Made by a program: the position numbers and the translations under genes
The notes under the pieces: generated by a model
Databases searched by the model: none
The model's input: the letters and a program-made list of their open reading frames with translations, nothing else
Told to the model about the DNA's origin: nothing
Source: Rhodospirillales bacterium
GTDB lineage: Bacteria > Pseudomonadota > Alphaproteobacteria > Rhodospirillales > Magnetovibrionaceae
DNA: 44,241 nucleotides
NCBI GenBank assembly: GCA_024653965.1
Contig: JANLGW010000107.1
Location: 1-44,241 of the forward strand
Reading direction: 5' to 3'
In this document: piece by piece, positions 25,985 through 35,101 of the stretch
Position numbering within the stretch: the first letter of the stretch is position 1
Layout: each line of letters starts with the position of its first letter

Positions 25985-27183
25985 TTGTTTTCCAAGTGGA
26001 TGCCTTGCTTGCGAGCGATCCTATCAATGTCATCTGAGTCCCGCTTGAACGCGGCTTTCCAGTTTGCAAGGCCAACGCGTTGGCGTTGTAGGTGAGGTTC
26101 TAAGTTGTCCTGCGTCAAAAGGAGGCCAAAAGGTTCCTTTTGACCCGCCATACGATTGAGAACTTTTTTGCCAAGGGCATCGCTAAAATGGATTTGATCT
26201 CGGTACCATGTCATTCTAGAGGGGTCGCCGGGGCCGGGGACATCGGATAACGCATATTCATGAAACCCACTGAAATCCCAGACGTTCATGTTTTTGTGTT
26301 GTGTTGATAGATCGGTTAAGTCACGCTTCCAAGCTTCAAAAGTAGGCCATAGACCTGCGGCGTTAATGATGCCTAGTGAGCGCGCATGAGATGGTGAGAT
26401 GATCACATCAAGTTTAATGCCATGTTCTTCGGCATGCTTAGCTAACATGCGAAAATAGTCAAAAGGAGACGGTGCTCCCTCAACTTGATCTAGGCTGAAT
26501 TTTCTGTTGGGTTGTGGCAACAGGACACGGTCCAGTTGGTGCCGATCGATATTGTTGAAGACCGTATAGAGTTCCTGTGAATTGTCCTCTCGCTGGAAGA
26601 GTTTTGTATCCCTGTTGACTGATGGGCGTCCGTCCTCTTGCGCAACAACGGTCTTGATTGCATCTCTAAATGTATCAATAGAAACTACGTTGGACAGGCG
26701 TCGTAGGGGGGCCATGGGGTTCGGCTGTCCATGGATATCTACATCAAGAATGTCCTCTCGAAAATCGGTAGTTGGTGTACGGTAGGCATTGAAGCTATAG
26801 AAATTCAAAACAGCGACGACATATTTTATGTTATTGTTTGCAAATGCGTGTTGGTAATAACGCAGGAGTTCATAGCTGTTGGCCCCGCCGATTGCGAGAC
26901 GATAAACTTCGGAACTCGCATAATATGGATGCTGGGTCGGTAGCCCTTCGGCGGTGCTTGCACCTAATACTAAAACTTCAAAAGCGTGATTGATAACATC
27001 AGAAGCTAAGTACAGTCGTGCGTTGCGACTAAGTACGGGTTTTTGAATATTCAGCCCCATAATCTTTGGGCTGTTTTTGTGAACCATGTAGGGGTCAATT
27101 CCCCAATTTATGGCCGAAATAGCGGCCAGGATTGCGATGGAGAGAAGGGTTAGTCTCCTGAGATATCGGGGATAAATTTTCAT
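25981..27183 (-). CDS. SGNH/AlgJ-like acetyltransferase partner of MBOAT
   Basis: This 400-residue protein has an N-terminal signal anchor (about 9-27) and a periplasmic SGNH-fold-like region. The nucleophile is probably Ser76 in LVLGASTAEG, and the Asp-His pair is D329-H332 in RDQIHFSD, matching the DxxH of block V. GGANSYELLRYY would supply the Gly of block II. Only 1 bp separates it from the MBOAT gene, and such pairs (AlgI with AlgJ/AlgX, PatA with PatB) move acetyl groups across the membrane and onto a polysaccharide or peptidoglycan. Acetylation of this locus's glycan is the expected role; similarity to a named family is by motif only. Confidence 0.75.
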   Translation of the reverse strand: MKIYPRYLRRLTLLSIAILAAISAINWGIDPYMVHKNSPKIMGLNIQKPVLSRNARLYLASDVINHAFEVLVLGASTAEGLPTQHPYYASSEVYRLAIGGANSYELLRYYQHAFANNNIKYVVAVLNFYSFNAYRTPTTDFREDILDVDIHGQPNPMAPLRRLSNVVSIDTFRDAIKTVVAQEDGRPSVNRDTKLFQREDNSQELYTVFNNIDRHQLDRVLLPQPNRKFSLDQVEGAPSPFDYFRMLAKHAEEHGIKLDVIISPSHARSLGIINAAGLWPTFEAWKRDLTDLSTQHKNMNVWDFSGFHEYALSDVPGPGDPSRMTWYRDQIHFSDALGKKVLNRMAGQKEPFGLLLTQDNLEPHLQRQRVGLANWKAAFKRDSDDIDRIARKQGIHLENK

Positions 27184-27184
27184 G

Positions 27185-28747
27185 TTAAAATCTGAAATAT
27201 ATAAATTCGCTGACGCGATTGAGGCTCAGCATACAAACCACGGTTAAGGTGGCCAAATAGACCATCCACATAAAATTCGGAGTCCACGCAAGACGACTGC
27301 GCGGCAAATTTTTCTGGTCATTTGCGTAAACGGGCAAAGCAGGTTTGTAGCGCGCAAATATTTGTTGGGTGTTGGGGGCGAAAAAACTGATGGTGGCGGC
27401 GAGTACAATTACCGGGATGCCAAACTCACGCCAATCTTCAAGAGATACAATGTTCGCCCCACTGAACGTCACGCCAAATTGTTTAAAGGTATCGGCAAAA
27501 GTACCGAGCCTTAATTCTGCAATGGCGGGGAAGGTAAACCCGTGAAATCCTGACATGGTGTTTAGTATGGCAAAGGCTGTATCTAAGTTTTCTGCACGGA
27601 AAATGACCCACCCAACACAAATGGATATAAATGTGATGGGCCAGGACAAAATGGTGGTAGCTGACATGATGCTCGAGAGTGGACCGGTGGCTCGGTCTTG
27701 TGCAAAGCGCCAACCATGATTGATGATGAGGTATCCGCCATGAAGGCCCCCCCATAAAATAAAGGTCCAACCGGCTCCGTGCCACAGTCCTCCCAAAAGC
27801 ATTGTGGCCAATAGCGCTAAGAGCATGCGTGGGGCACCATGGCGGTTTCCCCCTAAAGGGATGTAAAGATATTCAAGAAGAAAACGGGACAAAGTCATAT
27901 GCCAGCGCCGCCAGAACTCAATAATGCTCCGAGACTTATAGGGTGAGCTGAAGTTAATTGGCATTTTAATACCAAACATCAATGAGAGCCCAATCGCCAT
28001 GTCAGAATAGGCGGAAAAGTCGAAATAGAGCTGAAACGTATAAGCGAGCGCGCTTGTCCAAGACTCAAAGAAAGTGATGGTTTGACCTTGATATACGGCA
28101 TCAAACACGGGGTTTGCCATTAAGGCTAAATTGTCTGCGATGAGAACCTTCTTGGCCAATCCGATAATTAAAATTGATAGCCCGATAGAGATGTTACGAG
28201 CATTCATGCCCCTGTGGCCTTTGGCGAACTGGGGTAACATTTCTGAATGGTGAATAATCGGGCCCGCGATCAAGTGCGGGAAAAAAGTTACAAACAAGGT
28301 ATAGCGTGAAAAATTCACTTCTCGGGTTTGGTGGCGATAGGAATCAACCAAAAAAGCAATTTGTGTGAAGGTATAAAATGAAATTCCAGCAGGTAGTGTT
28401 ACGTCGGTGCTTAGTAGTGGCAGTCCAGTAAGAGTCTGGATGTTCTCGGTTACAAAATTTGCGTATTTGAAGTAGCCGAGCAAGGCTAGGTTTGTGGCTA
28501 TTGCAGCAAACAACAGACGAGGATGTGGTTCACAAGAGGCAAGACGGACACCTACACTGAAATTGAACGCAATGGACGGTAAAATAATAAGAAGGTGCCA
28601 AGGTTCCGCAATGCCATAAAAAATCAGTGATATAAAGGCTAGCCAGCCAATCCCTGCTGGCCGACCTCCCAACCGTTCCATAGCCCAGTAGCCAATCATG
28701 GCAGTCGGTAGGAAGAGAAGCAAAAAGGGATATGAGTTGAAAAGCAT
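27185..28747 (-). CDS. MBOAT family O-acyltransferase (AlgI-like)
   Basis: This 520-residue integral membrane protein belongs to the AlgI/DltB/PatA group. It has about eleven hydrophobic segments, FFPHLIAGPIIHHSEMLPQF, the signature FWRRWHMTLSRFL (His283) and the catalytic His323 in GGLWHGAGWTFILWGGLHG. It would accept acetyl groups from a cytoplasmic donor and hand them to the periplasmic partner encoded immediately downstream. Length and motif order match alginate O-acetylase AlgI closely. No alginate backbone genes are present, so the target is likely the heteropolysaccharide of this locus. Confidence 0.93.
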   Translation of the reverse strand: MLFNSYPFLLLFLPTAMIGYWAMERLGGRPAGIGWLAFISLIFYGIAEPWHLLIILPSIAFNFSVGVRLASCEPHPRLLFAAIATNLALLGYFKYANFVTENIQTLTGLPLLSTDVTLPAGISFYTFTQIAFLVDSYRHQTREVNFSRYTLFVTFFPHLIAGPIIHHSEMLPQFAKGHRGMNARNISIGLSILIIGLAKKVLIADNLALMANPVFDAVYQGQTITFFESWTSALAYTFQLYFDFSAYSDMAIGLSLMFGIKMPINFSSPYKSRSIIEFWRRWHMTLSRFLLEYLYIPLGGNRHGAPRMLLALLATMLLGGLWHGAGWTFILWGGLHGGYLIINHGWRFAQDRATGPLSSIMSATTILSWPITFISICVGWVIFRAENLDTAFAILNTMSGFHGFTFPAIAELRLGTFADTFKQFGVTFSGANIVSLEDWREFGIPVIVLAATISFFAPNTQQIFARYKPALPVYANDQKNLPRSRLAWTPNFMWMVYLATLTVVCMLSLNRVSEFIYFRF

Positions 28748-28777
28748 TTTGTCAGACAGAACCTTGAATCGTTTTGT

Positions 28778-29596
28778 TTACGACTTGTCCAAAATGGGTT
28801 TTCGAGCAACAGCCATCAGCATATGACCGCAAAGTCCGCGTGGTAAAATAGAGCCAAGAACAAGCCCCGTATATCGAGCAAATCGGCCATTGTAGTCCAG
28901 CCCAAAACCGTGATGCAGCATCCTAACAATGGTTTGTCGTCTGTGTATCGGTTGTAATTTGACCACGTCTAAGCCGCCTAGTGTTAGTTCCGTAGCCAGT
29001 TCTTGGCGCGACAGACGCCATTGATAAAAGCGCTTAGAATTACGAGCGGATGTTTGGGAAGGCGTTTTAAATATCTGTGCGAATGAAAGCCCAAAACTAT
29101 CAAATGGCACCGTCATGAACAGGTATCCACCTGGTTTGAGAACCCGATAGGCTTCGCTTATGCAGGGTTGAAGGCCAGCTTCAAAGTGTTCAAACGTACC
29201 CCAGGAAAAATAGCCATCAAAACTTTCATCAGGAAAATTCATATTCCGGATGTCACCTGCCTGAAAGGCATCATCAGGAAATAGCTCTTGAAGCTTTTCA
29301 ATCGTTTCACGACTGATGTCGACACCAGTGACGGAATAGCCCTGATTATTGAGGTGGCGACACCACTCACCTGTGCCGCAACCCCCATCCAACAGTCGGT
29401 GATGTGAAGTGGGGGATATATATTTTCTCAACAAGCGCCATTCTGATTTAAGTGCAAAACGATCAAAGGACGAAATATAGCGATTGAGGCGGTTCTCAAC
29501 CCCGCCCGTGTTTTTCCAATTGTCAGTCCAGAAGCGTTCAATGAAGCCTGATTCTGAATCATCTATGGATGTATCGGAAATATAATCTTTGCGCAT
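28778..29596 (-). CDS. Class I SAM-dependent methyltransferase
   Basis: This 272-residue protein shows RLLDGGCGTGEWCRHLNNQG as motif I, GVDISRETI after strand 2, FDGYFSWGTFEHFE as motif IV and LKPGGYLFMTVPFDSFG. ATG 29596 (MRKDYISD) is preferred over an in-frame TTG at 29665 because the latter would overlap the preceding glycosyltransferase by about 45 bases; the ATG leaves a 23-base gap. The N-terminal 80 residues are variable and charged. It precedes the MBOAT gene by 30 bp. The acceptor is unknown. Confidence 0.84.
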   Translation of the reverse strand: MRKDYISDTSIDDSESGFIERFWTDNWKNTGGVENRLNRYISSFDRFALKSEWRLLRKYISPTSHHRLLDGGCGTGEWCRHLNNQGYSVTGVDISRETIEKLQELFPDDAFQAGDIRNMNFPDESFDGYFSWGTFEHFEAGLQPCISEAYRVLKPGGYLFMTVPFDSFGLSFAQIFKTPSQTSARNSKRFYQWRLSRQELATELTLGGLDVVKLQPIHRRQTIVRMLHHGFGLDYNGRFARYTGLVLGSILPRGLCGHMLMAVARKPILDKS

Positions 29597-29619
29597 GTTT
29601 AGGCTTTTAAAACTCGCTG

Positions 29620-30648
29620 TCAAAAAGGAATTTGGTTGAGGGCGAAGAGGAGTGGGTTTCTCCAAATCCGGCGTTGGGATACAATTTGCGGGCGCTTTTT
29701 ATCCAAATCGTCAAAAAGCTTTTGATATTCATCGACCATTTTACGCTCTGTGAAATGATATGAATCAAGAGACTTGTACCATTGATTGTATTCTTTGCGC
29801 ATTGTTTTGATAGTTTGTTCAATGTCGTCTACGCCTTCAAAGGACAGCCCATATCCTGCGCAATATTCCGGTAAGGCTCCAGAATTTCGGAAGATGATAG
29901 GCAAACCGCATAAGGCCCCTTCTATGTGATGTAGGCCTGCAGGCTCATTTATAGAGGCCGTAATATATGCATCATGACTGCGCAAGACATCCGCAAGCGC
30001 ATCGCCAGATCGTGGGGGGAGATGGGTTGCGTTCTTAAAGGAAAAGCCTTGGGGGACATTTCCGACATATGTGAAACTAAACACGTCCTGCCATTTTGGG
30101 TTGGCAAGAAGATTGTCCATATGCTGGTAAACATCAAACCCTTTCATCCAGTTTCCACCCCAGTGATGGGTAATTAGCTTTAGCGGCCCCTTAGCATCCC
30201 AGGGCTTATGGCCTTTGCGATTAAAAATGCTCGTTTCACCACCGTTGAGAATTGCGGTAAAATGATCTTTGTGTTCAGGCCGTATCACATTTAAGTCTAA
30301 CATCCATGATCCAACGCACACCGTATGGTCAGCAGCGTAGTTTGCAATGCGCTGACGTAAGTTCATGGTTCTGGTATGTTTGCGTTCGTCACAATCATGT
30401 ATTTGCTGAATGACAATGGCCTTCGGATTGCGGAAGGCTTGATATAAAACGCTGGCACCTGCTGAAAAAGGGATATTGGGGCTTCTTAATCTTGGATCGA
30501 CAAGAACGATGATGTCGATGTCATCGTCAACTAATGACCAGACAATGGTGTGGCCAGCATCAGCTAACAATCCCGACATGGAGCGGATAACACTGTTTCC
30601 ACCGCCATATGGACCATCTTCCATCTTGTAACCAAATGCAATTTTCAT
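29620..30648 (-). CDS. Family 4-like glycosyltransferase
   Basis: This 342-residue protein looks like a GT-B enzyme: an N-terminal DGPYGGGNSVIRSMSGLLAD loop, VCVGSWMLDL and ILNGGET in the middle, KLITHHWGGNWMKGFDVY as the start of the donor half, and SINEPAGLHHIEGALCGLPI as the donor-binding glutamate region. The C-terminus is basic (KKRPQIVSQRR). It follows the next GT4 gene by 16 bp and precedes the methyltransferase by 23 bp. The EX7E pattern is less standard than in the other GT4 genes of the window (E-P-A-G with E eight residues later), but the fold call is reasonable. Confidence 0.78.
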   Translation of the reverse strand: MKIAFGYKMEDGPYGGGNSVIRSMSGLLADAGHTIVWSLVDDDIDIIVLVDPRLRSPNIPFSAGASVLYQAFRNPKAIVIQQIHDCDERKHTRTMNLRQRIANYAADHTVCVGSWMLDLNVIRPEHKDHFTAILNGGETSIFNRKGHKPWDAKGPLKLITHHWGGNWMKGFDVYQHMDNLLANPKWQDVFSFTYVGNVPQGFSFKNATHLPPRSGDALADVLRSHDAYITASINEPAGLHHIEGALCGLPIIFRNSGALPEYCAGYGLSFEGVDDIEQTIKTMRKEYNQWYKSLDSYHFTERKMVDEYQKLFDDLDKKRPQIVSQRRIWRNPLLFALNQIPF

Positions 30649-30664
30649 GTTTAGATTTCTGAGG

Positions 30665-31852
30665 TCAACGATGAATGCGATTGATAACGGACATCAAGCT
30701 CTCGTTCATGTGCGAGAGGGTGAAATGGTCTTCTACTGATTGTCTTGCGCGTTGGCCAATTTGGGCGCTAAGACTTGGGCTATCTTTGAGGCGCTTCACA
30801 GCTTGTTCAAGCGCTATAGGGCTTCCTGGAGGGACCAAGAGGCAGTTTTGCCCATTTATCAACAATTGCGGTGACCAGTTTCCCTTTATATTGCTAAAGA
30901 TAACGGGCTTTCCACAGGCCATGGCCTGCAAGGTAACACTTTGTCCCGTAGGTTGGTATACATCGCGTAATGGAATAATAATTGCGTCGGCATCCCAATA
31001 GAGTTGCCGCAACCCGATATCGGTAAGTTGAGTATCCCAAAATGTACCCTGGGTAATGGTTACGTTCGGCTTTCCACGGGCCAGTTCTGTGATGGGAAGA
31101 CGAGTGATGATATTGAGGTCGGCATTGAGGTCCGCGTTGAGCAGCGTTTCATAATCTCGGTTCGGATCAGATCCAACGGACAGCAACTGATGCCGCTCGT
31201 TCGCGGTCTGCGATAATTCTCCAGGAAGAGGGGGGCGCCAGAAGTCAGTATCGACACCAAAGGTCATCTGGCTGGAGTGCTTGTCAAGCAGGTCGTAGCG
31301 CCTTCGGGCTTCATTGAGGTCGCCGGGCCCTAAAAAACAAAGCGCATCCAAACCTTTTAGGCAGCTACGAATATAACGGTCCGCGTAAGCGCTGCCGATC
31401 GGTGTCAGATGTGAGCTAAAATCACATAAGCCATGAAACACACCTACCGTTTTAGGGCGGTTCGTGTGAGATTTAAAATAATCACCTAAAGTAAGGCTGA
31501 AATGATCGGTGTAGCTGACAATGACATCCGCATTTTGCCAAGCACCGGAAACCACATTTAAGTAATGGTGACGTTGGCTGATGCCGCTCAATCGAGACCA
31601 TACGCGTTCTCTCAATCGTGCCAGATAACCGTCAACGCCGGTGTAAGGCGCAGAGGTATTCATTATTCTGGCGTCATATCCTTTTTCGACCAAATCGAAG
31701 AAATTATAGAAAAACTCGCGCGGTGCTTGGCCGTGGCTGACATCATCGACCCGTTCAGCCAATCCGGACTTGGTCATTAAGAGAAATTTTGCCGGAGCCG
31801 GCCCAAGCCGTTCTTTGATTTTTTGGCAAAGCAATTGTGAAGCGAAGGCCAT
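30665..31852 (-). CDS. Family 4-like glycosyltransferase
   Basis: This 395-residue GT-B enzyme has MTFGVDTDFWRPP and LLSVGSDPNRDYETLL at the start of its donor half and PLRDVYQPTGQSVTLQAMAC as the donor site, where Gln replaces the usual second Glu of EX7E-type motifs. FHGLCDFSSH lies in the acceptor half. The coding sequence contains a 12-bp duplication that gives NADLNADL. It is preceded by a 110-bp gap after the radical SAM gene, the second-largest spacing in this part of the locus, with no clear promoter. Sugar specificity is unknown. Confidence 0.8.
   Translation of the reverse strand: MAFASQLLCQKIKERLGPAPAKFLLMTKSGLAERVDDVSHGQAPREFFYNFFDLVEKGYDARIMNTSAPYTGVDGYLARLRERVWSRLSGISQRHHYLNVVSGAWQNADVIVSYTDHFSLTLGDYFKSHTNRPKTVGVFHGLCDFSSHLTPIGSAYADRYIRSCLKGLDALCFLGPGDLNEARRRYDLLDKHSSQMTFGVDTDFWRPPLPGELSQTANERHQLLSVGSDPNRDYETLLNADLNADLNIITRLPITELARGKPNVTITQGTFWDTQLTDIGLRQLYWDADAIIIPLRDVYQPTGQSVTLQAMACGKPVIFSNIKGNWSPQLLINGQNCLLVPPGSPIALEQAVKRLKDSPSLSAQIGQRARQSVEDHFTLSHMNESLMSVINRIHR
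31113..31136 (-). repeat. 12-bp tandem duplication inside a glycosyltransferase gene
   Basis: The units 31113-31124 and 31125-31136 on the plus strand (TTGAGGTCGGCA and TTGAGGTCCGCG) differ at two positions and encode the repeated NADL in the donor half of the enzyme. It is in frame and probably harmless. Confidence 0.6.
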
Positions 31853-31962
31853 GTGTTTGTTCTTCGAGGAAAATTACGGGAGGCGCATCAAAAAGCTGCC
31901 ACAAACAGACTAAGTTTATGGGTTAAATAATTTTTCCGGTTACGGAATGACAGAAATTAGGT

Positions 31963-32958
31963 CTATTCTGCCACCAAGTGGACTAAGTGGTCAGGGTGGT
32001 TGTTTGGCTGGTCGACTCGCCTATTTTTATTACTGGCATATACCAGGGCATCGCCGCGATCATAAGTTTGGTCGCAGCCTTTACATGGCAGGTCGCAGCT
32101 ATCGAAACTTAGCGAATTGTGAACTTCACGTACGTACTTCATTTTGTCGCTACTCAATATGTCAATCAGTGGCTTTTCATTGAGGTTTCCGACGACGAGT
32201 TGGTGATTGTAGTCGAAGCAACATACAGAAACATCCCCGTTGGTGCGAACAAATGGATTGCCTTTAAAAGGCCGCCCGCAAGTATGTTGCTTATCTTTTT
32301 CTTGTCTAGCGGAACTACGGAATGCAACTTTTTCAGTGCTCTCGTCACCACCGTAGTTGTGGGGGCGCCAGATCGCAATTTCATCTGCAAGTGGTTCCCA
32401 ATATTCGCGCCATTGCTCCGTTTCATGCTCATTTTCTGGCAAAATCAGAAAGCTAACCATAACGTAGGGGCGTTCAGTTTTAGGCAGTGCTAAAAGACGG
32501 TGAATGTTTTTTTGGACTTGCTCGAATTTTAAGCCTCCGCCATGTACGGCTTCATAGCTTTTCTTAGAAAAACCATAATTGCTAATGCGAATCGTATCTA
32601 AGTATTTACAGGCAAGGTCGAAATTTTTGCCTTGAAGGGCATGTCCTGTGGTGCTGGTATAAGTTATGACCGAGGGGTACGCAGTTTTAACATACTCAAG
32701 TTTCTCGGCATATTTAGGGTCAAGAAAGGGGTCCCCGAATCCGCATAGGTCTAAAGACGTTACGCCCAGAGAGACACTCTGATCAATGACTGAGCGGAAC
32801 AATGCGTTGTCCATATGGCTCCATTTGAATTGATAATCATCCCTGGGACACATGACGCAATCGGCACCGCAATGGGTGGTGTTTTCAACGGTTAACTCTC
32901 GAGAGTTAATAACCCAGCCTGTAGGTGATTCTGCGGGGTTTTTAGCTTGCCGGATCAT
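31963..32958 (-). CDS. Radical SAM enzyme with SPASM-type C-terminus
   Basis: This 331-residue enzyme has the cluster motif CX3CX2C at Cys30-Cys34-Cys37 (THCGADCVMC), which binds the [4Fe-4S] cluster that cleaves SAM. LDLCGFGDPFLDP is the GGE-like SAM contact region. The C-terminal third has further cysteines in HTCGRPFKG, GDVSVCCFDYN and SCDLPCKGC, the spacing of a SPASM or twitch auxiliary-cluster domain. Such proteins modify peptides, or deaminate, dehydrogenate or epimerise sugars and alcohols. No peptide substrate gene was found nearby and no B12 domain is visible, so a sugar substrate is the simplest inference. It overlaps the capsule-type glycosyltransferase by ATGA. Confidence 0.85.
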   Translation of the reverse strand: MIRQAKNPAESPTGWVINSRELTVENTTHCGADCVMCPRDDYQFKWSHMDNALFRSVIDQSVSLGVTSLDLCGFGDPFLDPKYAEKLEYVKTAYPSVITYTSTTGHALQGKNFDLACKYLDTIRISNYGFSKKSYEAVHGGGLKFEQVQKNIHRLLALPKTERPYVMVSFLILPENEHETEQWREYWEPLADEIAIWRPHNYGGDESTEKVAFRSSARQEKDKQHTCGRPFKGNPFVRTNGDVSVCCFDYNHQLVVGNLNEKPLIDILSSDKMKYVREVHNSLSFDSCDLPCKGCDQTYDRGDALVYASNKNRRVDQPNNHPDHLVHLVAE

Positions 32959-34346
32959 AGGGTTGCCTTTGCGTCTTGTGGGTAATTAGCAATGTTTTCG
33001 ATGACCTCCGTGAGAGCTATATGGTAGGGCTCTCCTGGGGTTTCAACAAAAAATTTCATATCATTGAGTATGGTTGTTTTGAACTCTGGATCATCTGACT
33101 TTGCAATGAGGTCACGAATGCATTCGATGAGATCATCATCTTGATAGGCTTCTGATATGGTTGCTAGAGAAAACATTTCTTGAAAATGAATGAGGTCTTT
33201 CCTTACTTCGATACTTTTTGATTTGCTAGTCATAAGGCACATGACAGGTTTCCCATGAAGTGCGCCTTCAAGAATAATTGTTGAAAATGGTGAAATTAAA
33301 ACATCAATAGCAGATAGAATGTCATGGGTGCGTTTGTAATCGGCGGTATCCGGGGTTTTGTCACCTTTGCTCAGGCGAGTCAGATATTCTCTCATACTGT
33401 TTTCAATAACAATATTTTTCCATTGGACGTTAATTATCTCAGCCCCGCCTGGTCCACCGCCATTCCCCCAGGGGTGAGGGCGGTAAACTATGGAAATGTT
33501 ACTTATTTCTCCGCGCGCTATGCGCTCATCCAAGATCTTCAGTTCCGCCAGTTCGTTTGTGTTACGGCTGCTGCCAGCATAAAGAACAATCTTATTTCTC
33601 AAATCAATACCGTGTTCCATGCAAAATTGTTCGCGGGTAATGCGTGGCGGGTTCCGAAACACTTCAAATTGTGCGGCGCCAAGCTTAATAATACGATCTA
33701 GCGGAGTCTTCATGAAGTGATGTGTATGCTGCTTCGTTTGTTCTCCCCAAACAGTGATCCAGTCAGGCACCCCCGCCATAGAACGCTTTAAACTAGGATT
33801 GTCCCAGGAGTTCATGAGAATCACCGTTGGAATTGATCTCCTCTTTCCTTCGATGATGAGATCACTAATGTAACAGCCATCAAAAGTACTCGGATGAATA
33901 TTGATGTCCGGTTGCTCTTGATCAAGGATATTAGTCAGTTCCGTGCAGGGGCTCTCAGCCAATCTTTTTTGAACGTATCGCTTGAACAATGTTTTGAGAA
34001 TTGGTAGCTGGGCCAGGGTAAATAATAGGGCAGCCTTAGAGCCGGCTGCGTATACATACATGCTCCGACGTTTTCTTAGAGATTTGTTGAATGTAAGACG
34101 CATTTGGTCAGCAAGAAACAACCAAACCCACATCAGAACTCGGTCTTCAGGAATATCGACGCGATGTATGGGGGCTTTAAAGACATCTGGGGGAGTGGCG
34201 ACGGTGAAGCGTTTATACTCTGGTGAGGGCATTACATAACGTACGTCATGTTTCTCAATCAGGTTATCAAATGCACCAGCCTTCAAAAAATTCCGAATAA
34301 CGAAATCTGATTCGATGAAGATTAGAATTTTGAGTTTTTGCTTCAT
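32955..34346 (-). CDS. Capsule-type GT-B glycosyltransferase
   Basis: This 463-residue protein resembles capsule polysaccharide/CDP-glycerol phosphotransferase-like GT-B proteins. The signs are NIHPSTFDGCYISDL and TVILMNSWDN in the N-terminal half, IVLYAGSSRNT starting the C-terminal domain, SIVYRPHPWG (the RPHP element) and DVLISPFSTIILEGALHGKP as the nucleotide-sugar site. A basic hydrophobic stretch (about 100-125) may contact the membrane. It is coupled by ATGA overlap to both the cytidylyltransferase upstream and the radical SAM gene downstream. Being directly behind the CMP-sugar synthetase, it is a candidate nonulosonate transferase, but this is inference from position. Confidence 0.72.
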   Translation of the reverse strand: MKQKLKILIFIESDFVIRNFLKAGAFDNLIEKHDVRYVMPSPEYKRFTVATPPDVFKAPIHRVDIPEDRVLMWVWLFLADQMRLTFNKSLRKRRSMYVYAAGSKAALLFTLAQLPILKTLFKRYVQKRLAESPCTELTNILDQEQPDINIHPSTFDGCYISDLIIEGKRRSIPTVILMNSWDNPSLKRSMAGVPDWITVWGEQTKQHTHHFMKTPLDRIIKLGAAQFEVFRNPPRITREQFCMEHGIDLRNKIVLYAGSSRNTNELAELKILDERIARGEISNISIVYRPHPWGNGGGPGGAEIINVQWKNIVIENSMREYLTRLSKGDKTPDTADYKRTHDILSAIDVLISPFSTIILEGALHGKPVMCLMTSKSKSIEVRKDLIHFQEMFSLATISEAYQDDDLIECIRDLIAKSDDPEFKTTILNDMKFFVETPGEPYHIALTEVIENIANYPQDAKATL

Positions 34347-35080
34347 TGATTGTTTTTTTCATATGTGTTTTGAAGTTGATTTTGTGACAGCAAGTAGTTG
34401 ACGAATTGGAGATCCCACTCCGTATCAATGCTGACATGGTGGCCGTCTATGATCAGTGCGCCGGTCCGCTTTCCTTTGATCGTATTTTGCTCTAAAAGGC
34501 AGTCTCGCGTGATTGCGTAGGCGATGCCATTGCGGTGGTATACAGGCTTAAGCTGCTGGCGAGCAATGATGTGACTTCCCTTCGGGTCGTAGTAGTCCAT
34601 GGTATTGTCTTCCTTTAGGACCAATTGTTTGAGAGGGTGGCTTTTGCCATCGGTTTCGGACACGGTCCACACCGCATCCCAGCTGCCATCGACGAGCATG
34701 TGTATCGTGTTGCTGACGTTTTCAGGTGTTCGCATTGGAGAGGTCGGCTGCAGCATCACCACAATGTCGTAGCGGGTGTTGTCGAGTTTTTCCATTTCAA
34801 CAAGTGCATGGCTCAGGACATCCCAGTCACCGATGCGATCTCCAGCAATCGCTTCGGGGCGGCGGAATGGAGCCGCCAGACCAGATTCTTCCGCAACGCG
34901 TGCGATTTCTTCGTGGTCCGTGGAAACCACTGCACGCGTGATTTCTGGTACTTTTGCGCAAAGATGACCCACCAGTGCAACAAGCGGAATGCCCTGCACA
35001 GGGCGGAGATTCTTAAGGGGGATGCCTTTGCTTCCGCCTCTGGCGGGAACAACGGTAAGAACACGTTTGTTTCCAATCAT
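34343..35080 (-). CDS. neuA: CMP-nonulosonate (acylneuraminate) cytidylyltransferase
   Basis: This enzyme activates a nine-carbon acid sugar with CTP to the CMP-sugar. The 245-residue protein begins VLTVVPARGGSKGIPLKNL, the pyrophosphorylase signature of NeuA/PseF/LegF/KdsB-like enzymes. It continues with VVSTDHEEIARVA, VVMLQPTSPMRTP and GIAYAITRDCLL, and ends with HHVSIDTEWDLQFVNYLL, the metal-binding Asp region of the family. Given LegB, PtmE and NeuC-type genes upstream, the most likely product is CMP-legionaminate or a derivative (LegF/PtmB role); specificity versus CMP-Neu5Ac cannot be seen. It lies 21 bp after a methyltransferase gene. Confidence 0.92.
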   Translation of the reverse strand: MIGNKRVLTVVPARGGSKGIPLKNLRPVQGIPLVALVGHLCAKVPEITRAVVSTDHEEIARVAEESGLAAPFRRPEAIAGDRIGDWDVLSHALVEMEKLDNTRYDIVVMLQPTSPMRTPENVSNTIHMLVDGSWDAVWTVSETDGKSHPLKQLVLKEDNTMDYYDPKGSHIIARQQLKPVYHRNGIAYAITRDCLLEQNTIKGKRTGALIIDGHHVSIDTEWDLQFVNYLLSQNQLQNTYEKNNQ

Positions 35081-35101
35081 TGATCTGTTCGCTTTATCTG
35101 T

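Noticed and set aside
29597-29665. 23-codon TTG-initiated extension of a methyltransferase
   Set aside because: It overlaps the preceding glycosyltransferase gene; ATG 29596 leaves normal spacing.
31934-31947. Hairpin TTCCG-loop-CGGAA in the 110-bp gap after the radical SAM gene, considered as a terminator
   Set aside because: Only a 5-bp stem and no T-run follows on the minus strand, so an intrinsic terminator is unlikely.
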